Source: a bacterium
Lineage (GTDB): Bacteria > Latescibacterota > Latescibacteria > Latescibacterales > Latescibacteraceae
DNA: 25,844 nt
Direction of reading: 5' to 3'
Assembly (NCBI GenBank): GCA_021372535.1
Contig: JAJFUH010000074.1
Location: 1-25,844, forward strand
Of this stretch, positions 24,227 through 25,844 are shown one piece after another (the stretch's first letter is position 1; each line of letters starts with the position of its first letter). Both the position numbers and the translations under genes were made by a program. Below the pieces are notes generated by a model. The model was not told the origin of the DNA, did not search any database, and was given only the letters and a program-made list of their open reading frames with translations.

Positions 24227-25356
24227 AGCGTGTCCTTATCATCGCCGGTGAAACATCGGGCGACCTGCATGGCTCCGTACTCATGCGGGGCATGAAGAAC
24301 AGCTGTCCGGATATTGAATTCAAGGGTATAGGCGGCTCTCTCATGATCGATGAAGGTCTCGATGCCCTTCGCCATACAGGCGAAATGAATTTCATGGGAC
24401 TCGCCGAGGTTATCCGCCATATCCCGTTCATACGCCGTACTGAAAACGACATCGTATCGCTTCTCGACTCGTGGCATCCCGATCTTTCCATACTCATCGA
24501 TTATCCCGGCTTCAATCTCAAACTCGCCCCCCGTATACACCAGCGGAAAATCCCGGTCATGTATTACATCAGTCCACAGCTCTGGGCATGGCACAGGAGC
24601 AGGGTCAATCTCATACGGCGGTATGTGGACCGCATGGTGGTACTGTTCGATTTCGAGCGGGAGTTTTACCGGAAATACGGCGTCGATGCGGTGTGTACGG
24701 GGCATCCTTTGCTCGATATCGTCCGTTCTTCCGAAGACCGGGTAGCTTTCAGAGCTTCCCTCGGTGCGGGTGATGGCCCCCTCATCGGTCTTCTGCCGGG
24801 TTCACGGCCCCAGGAAATCGAGCGTATACTCCCTGCAATGGTCGGGAGCATCGGTGTGCTCAGATCGAGGATTGAGAATGTTACAGCTGTCATCGGCTGT
24901 GCGCCCGGTCTCGATGAGGAGAGTGTATCAAAATATGCCGCCGGAAGCGGTATTTCCATCATTCACGGAAAAACGTACGATATCATGGCCCATGCGGATG
25001 CCCTTGCGGTCACCTCGGGAACGGCAACGCTCGAGGCGGGAATCCTCGGCACACCCATGGTGATCGTGTACCGGACATCGCTGCTGACTTACCTTGTCGG
25101 GCGTTCGGTCGTGAGTATCGACAATATCGGTCTTATCAACATTGTCGCGGGCGCACGTATCGTTCCGGAGCTCTGGCAGAATAATGTCACACCCGGAAAT
25201 ATCGCGACACATATAGAAAAAATGCTCGGTGATAAACAGTTATATAATCTGATAAAACAATTGCTTGGCAATGCTAAGCACAAACTCGGCAATCCCGGCT
25301 CCACGGAAAGGGCTGTAAAAATTGCTTGTGATTTGTTAAGGGGGAGTGATATATGA
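24223..25356 (+). CDS. lpxB: Lipid-A-disaccharide synthase LpxB
   Basis: LpxB (glycosyltransferase family 19) joins UDP-2,3-diacylglucosamine to lipid X, giving the lipid A disaccharide at the inner face of the inner membrane. The 377 residues show the family motifs: AGETSGDLHG at residues 7-16, FKGIGGSLMIDEGLDAL, ILIDYPGFNLKLA, YYISPQLWAWHRSRV, GLLPGSRPQEIERILPAM and TSGTATLEAGILGTPMVIVYRTS. It starts inside the stop of the oxidoreductase gene (ATGA) and its TGA overlaps the next ATG, so translation is coupled on both sides. LpxH or LpxI, which makes lipid X, is not in the window. Confidence 0.96.
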   Translation: MKRVLIIAGETSGDLHGSVLMRGMKNSCPDIEFKGIGGSLMIDEGLDALRHTGEMNFMGLAEVIRHIPFIRRTENDIVSLLDSWHPDLSILIDYPGFNLKLAPRIHQRKIPVMYYISPQLWAWHRSRVNLIRRYVDRMVVLFDFEREFYRKYGVDAVCTGHPLLDIVRSSEDRVAFRASLGAGDGPLIGLLPGSRPQEIERILPAMVGSIGVLRSRIENVTAVIGCAPGLDEESVSKYAAGSGISIIHGKTYDIMAHADALAVTSGTATLEAGILGTPMVIVYRTSLLTYLVGRSVVSIDNIGLINIVAGARIVPELWQNNVTPGNIATHIEKMLGDKQLYNLIKQLLGNAKHKLGNPGSTERAVKIACDLLRGSDI

Positions 25357-25844
25357 CAACTCGACGGAAATTCCTTTCGACGGGAGCCTCGCTGTTTTCG
25401 GCTCTTCCCGTTTTTACCGGACATGTCAGCGCTTCGGAACGCGAACTCGACCGTGCCGCGAACCGTCGCGATCCGGGGAAAAAGCTGGTGCGGGACGGCC
25501 TGGAATATGCGAAACGCGGGAAAAAGAACAATATTCCACCCGTTCTCCGCGAGGAGATTCTTGAAAATCCCCATGCCGTCTTTATCATAAGAACCTCGAT
25601 TGCATCCCGCAGAGACGAATCGGGAAAATTCCCACCGGAAAAGGAGAAATTTGCCCGGGTGGGATACGAAACTGCGCGGATGATATTCAGAAAAGGGACA
25701 TCGAAGGGCGGAACGACCTGCATCAAGCCCAATTTTGTCGGTGGATTCAACGCCGATGAAAGGAGCGTCAATAACGGCGTATCGACCCATCCATGGTTTG
25801 TCTCCGGATTCTGCGATGCGCTCAGGGAAATGAACAACACCAAC
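25353..25844 (+). CDS. Tat-exported DUF362 domain protein (3' end outside window)
   Basis: The frame opens at ATG 25353, overlapping the lpxB stop (ATGA), and is still open at the window end (164 residues visible). The N-terminus MTTRRKFLSTGASLFSALPV is a twin-arginine signal (RRKFL), so the protein would be folded, perhaps with a cofactor, before export. Residues about 125-164 contain CIKPNFVGGFNADERSVNNG and THPWFVSGFCDALREM, the opening of DUF362, a domain common in anaerobic and environmental bacteria and sometimes fused to ferredoxin-type Fe-S domains. Function is not known. Overlap with lpxB suggests co-transcription, but I see no link to lipid A chemistry. Confidence 0.75.
   Translation, partial: MTTRRKFLSTGASLFSALPVFTGHVSASERELDRAANRRDPGKKLVRDGLEYAKRGKKNNIPPVLREEILENPHAVFIIRTSIASRRDESGKFPPEKEKFARVGYETARMIFRKGTSKGGTTCIKPNFVGGFNADERSVNNGVSTHPWFVSGFCDALREMNNTN

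Overview
The window reads as chromosomal DNA from a Gram-negative (diderm) bacterium that makes lipid A, probably a lineage of the FCB superphylum or a neighbouring candidate phylum. This rests on an lpxC-fabZ gene fusion, the order tamB-bamA-skp-lpxD-lpxC/fabZ-lpxA-(Gfo/Idh)-lpxB, a LolCD-type lipoprotein exporter, and an mcsA-mcsB-clpC operon of the kind best known from Firmicutes. The exact phylum is inference. TTG and GTG starts are frequent (at least seven genes), and several genes overlap by 4 bp (ATGA or GTGA).

Layout. (1) 2-442: C-terminal end of a probable outer-membrane beta-barrel protein. (2) 443-945: gene-free, holding inverted repeats, hairpins and a promoter. (3) 946-2986: a lipoprotein with a degenerate transglutaminase-like core, then a PadR-type regulator. 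(4) 3157-6352, minus strand: two tandem DUF4159 paralogs and a DAACS-type sodium/acidic amino-acid symporter; two related GGGCGGTGAAAA hairpins lie just downstream of the symporter and of the distal DUF4159 gene. (5) 6585-12729, plus strand: a lolC/E-like permease, lolD, mcsA, mcsB and clpC, closed by a Rho-independent terminator. (6) 12871-25844, plus strand: tamB, bamA, skp/ompH, lpxD, lpxC-fabZ, lpxA, a GnnA-like oxidoreductase, lpxB and the start of a Tat-exported DUF362 protein.

How the genes fit together. Region 6 is an outer-membrane biogenesis island. BamA inserts beta-barrels, Skp chaperones them, TamB is an envelope-spanning AsmA-like protein, and the Lpx enzymes carry UDP-GlcNAc (perhaps its 3-amino derivative, given the GnnA-like gene) to the lipid A disaccharide. 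The LolCD pair of region 5 extracts lipoproteins for the outer membrane, and the McsA/McsB/ClpC genes encode arginine-phosphorylation-directed protein quality control.

I found no clearly undescribed multi-gene system. The best leads are McsAB-ClpC without ctsR in a lipid A-producing bacterium, gnnA without an adjacent gnnB, a transglutaminase-like lipoprotein that has lost its catalytic Cys and His, the long periplasmic insertion in the symporter, and the recurring hairpin and intergenic repeat blocks. I saw no tRNA, rRNA, CRISPR array, insertion sequence or prophage gene.
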